DNA of 6,223 nucleotides from an uncultured Saprospiraceae bacterium (GTDB taxonomy: Bacteria; Bacteroidota; Bacteroidia; Chitinophagales; Saprospiraceae), in contig CALHUZ010000324.1 in NCBI GenBank assembly GCA_938039305.1, positions 1 through 6,223 of the forward strand, read 5' to 3'. Position 1 is the first letter of the stretch. Each line of letters starts with the position of its first letter. The notes beneath the pieces are model-generated. The model was not told where the DNA came from and did not search any database. It was given only the letters and a program-made list of their open reading frames with translations. Positions 5,480 to 6,223 of the stretch are shown here, piece by piece. A program made the position numbers and the translations under genes.

Positions 5480-6223
5480 TTAAATCTCTATCGACAAACC
5501 GTCAAATGATGGAAAAATGTCCGGAGAAAGTAACTGTTCCCACTCTTTAGTAGGTCCCATCATATGACTGAGGTGTATGAAGTATGTCTTAGCCGCACCG
5601 ATCATCTCCGAATGCGCCACAGCTTCATCGAAGGTGTTATGGCTGTGGTGATGCTTCTTTCTCAGCATATCCAATATAAGAACGGGTATATCTTTGATTC
5701 TGTTTACCGATTGCTCAGGTATTTCTTTGGTATCCGTGAGATAAGCGATCTGATCTTGGATAACAAAACCGAGAATCGGTAATGGGCCATGATGAACCCT
5801 AATGGCTTCCACCTTAATTGAACCTATGTGAAGCACATCTCCAGGATGTATTGGACAAAGATCAAAGCTTGGTGCACCTGGATAACTATGTTTTTCAAAA
5901 GCATAAGAAAACCTCGTTTTAATATCATCAAGTACCCTAGGTTCTCCATAAATCTTCATGGGTTTCATGAACTTGAAGATCATAGGTCGAAGATCATCAA
6001 GGCCCATGATATGATCATTGTGCTCATGAGTGAGAAAGACAGCGTCGAGTCGGTCCATACTTTGTGCAAGCGCTTGCGCTCGAAAGTCCGGCCCTACGTC
6101 AATAACAACGCAATGATCCTCGTCTCGGACAAGTGCACTGCATCTCAATCTCGTATCTCTTGGGTCGTCTGAGGTACACGTCTTACATGTACATCCTATC
6201 ACAGGAATGCCTTGAGAAGTACC
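5480..6223 (-). CDS. Metallo-beta-lactamase-fold hydrolase, PhnP-like (partial, N-terminus missing)
   Basis: The frame is open to the right window edge, giving 247 visible residues. An apparent GTG start at 6202-6200 is really the Val of the conserved GTSQGIPVIGC motif, whose first residues are coded at 6223-6203, so the true start lies a few codons beyond the window. In visible-residue numbering: Cys cluster GCTCKTC (C11, C13, C16), DVGPDFRAQ (42-50), zinc motif THEHNDH (H66, H68, D70, H71), H144/H145, TDT (D164), HHHSHN (191-196) and IHLSHMMG (H217, H220). This is the PhnP-type branch of the MBL superfamily, which includes cyclic phosphodiesterases and binds two catalytic metals; the Cys group resembles PhnP's extra zinc site. 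The protein has no signal in what is visible and is probably cytoplasmic. The substrate cannot be told; no phn gene is visible nearby. It ends 40 bp before porP in the same direction and may share its transcript. Confidence 0.88.
   Translation of the reverse strand, partial: GTSQGIPVIGCTCKTCTSDDPRDTRLRCSALVRDEDHCVVIDVGPDFRAQALAQSMDRLDAVFLTHEHNDHIMGLDDLRPMIFKFMKPMKIYGEPRVLDDIKTRFSYAFEKHSYPGAPSFDLCPIHPGDVLHIGSIKVEAIRVHHGPLPILGFVIQDQIAYLTDTKEIPEQSVNRIKDIPVLILDMLRKKHHHSHNTFDEAVAHSEMIGAAKTYFIHLSHMMGPTKEWEQLLSPDIFPSFDGLSIEI

Noticed and set aside
5564..6172. Two plus-strand reading frames of 72 and 114 codons opposite the hydrolase
   Set aside because: The minus-strand frame carries all the zinc-binding motifs, so these are shadows.
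5480..6223. Beta-lactamase (antibiotic resistance) call for the MBL-fold gene
   Set aside because: The GTSQGIPVIGC start, Cys cluster and HLSHMMG motif place it in the PhnP-like hydrolases, not in the class B beta-lactamases.

Overview
This window comes from a member of the Bacteroidota. It carries the core locus of the type IX secretion system (T9SS) and gliding motor, a machine known only from that phylum. The base composition is moderately AT-rich. Ribosome-binding sites look A-rich rather than Shine-Dalgarno-like, which also fits the phylum. The genus cannot be read from the sequence. The porP-first gene order resembles the porPKLMN arrangement of Porphyromonas gingivalis more than that of flavobacteria, where sprF is usually separate from gldKLMN.

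All six genes lie on the minus strand, so transcription runs from high to low coordinates. In that order they are: (1) a metallo-beta-lactamase-fold hydrolase of the PhnP-like type, cut at its N-terminus by the right window edge; (2) a PorP/SprF-family outer-membrane protein; (3) gldK/porK, a lipoprotein; (4) gldL/porL, an inner-membrane motor subunit; (5) gldM/porM, an inner-membrane and periplasmic motor subunit; (6) gldN/porN, a periplasmic subunit cut at its C-terminus by the left window edge. Gaps are about 40, 173, 105, 28 and 22 bp. The last three genes are therefore tightly packed, while the porP-gldK and gldK-gldL gaps could hold processing or regulatory sites. No stretch over 300 bp lacks a gene. 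No RNA gene, mobile element, CRISPR array or convincing promoter was found.

From family knowledge, GldL and GldM form a proton-driven rotary motor in the inner membrane. The GldM periplasmic shaft reaches GldK and GldN, which form a ring under the outer membrane. PorP/SprF proteins work at the outer membrane with the translocon and in attachment of exported proteins. The charged residues expected for the motor are present (GldL K31 and E55, GldM R8 and E30), so the locus looks functional.

The window is a well-understood conserved system rather than a new one. Points worth a second look are small: a TTG start for porP, the loss of formylglycine-enzyme cysteines in GldK, a Ser where flavobacterial GldL has a His, an acidic insert in GldK, a perfect 10-bp tandem repeat running into the gldL start codon, and the hydrolase next door.
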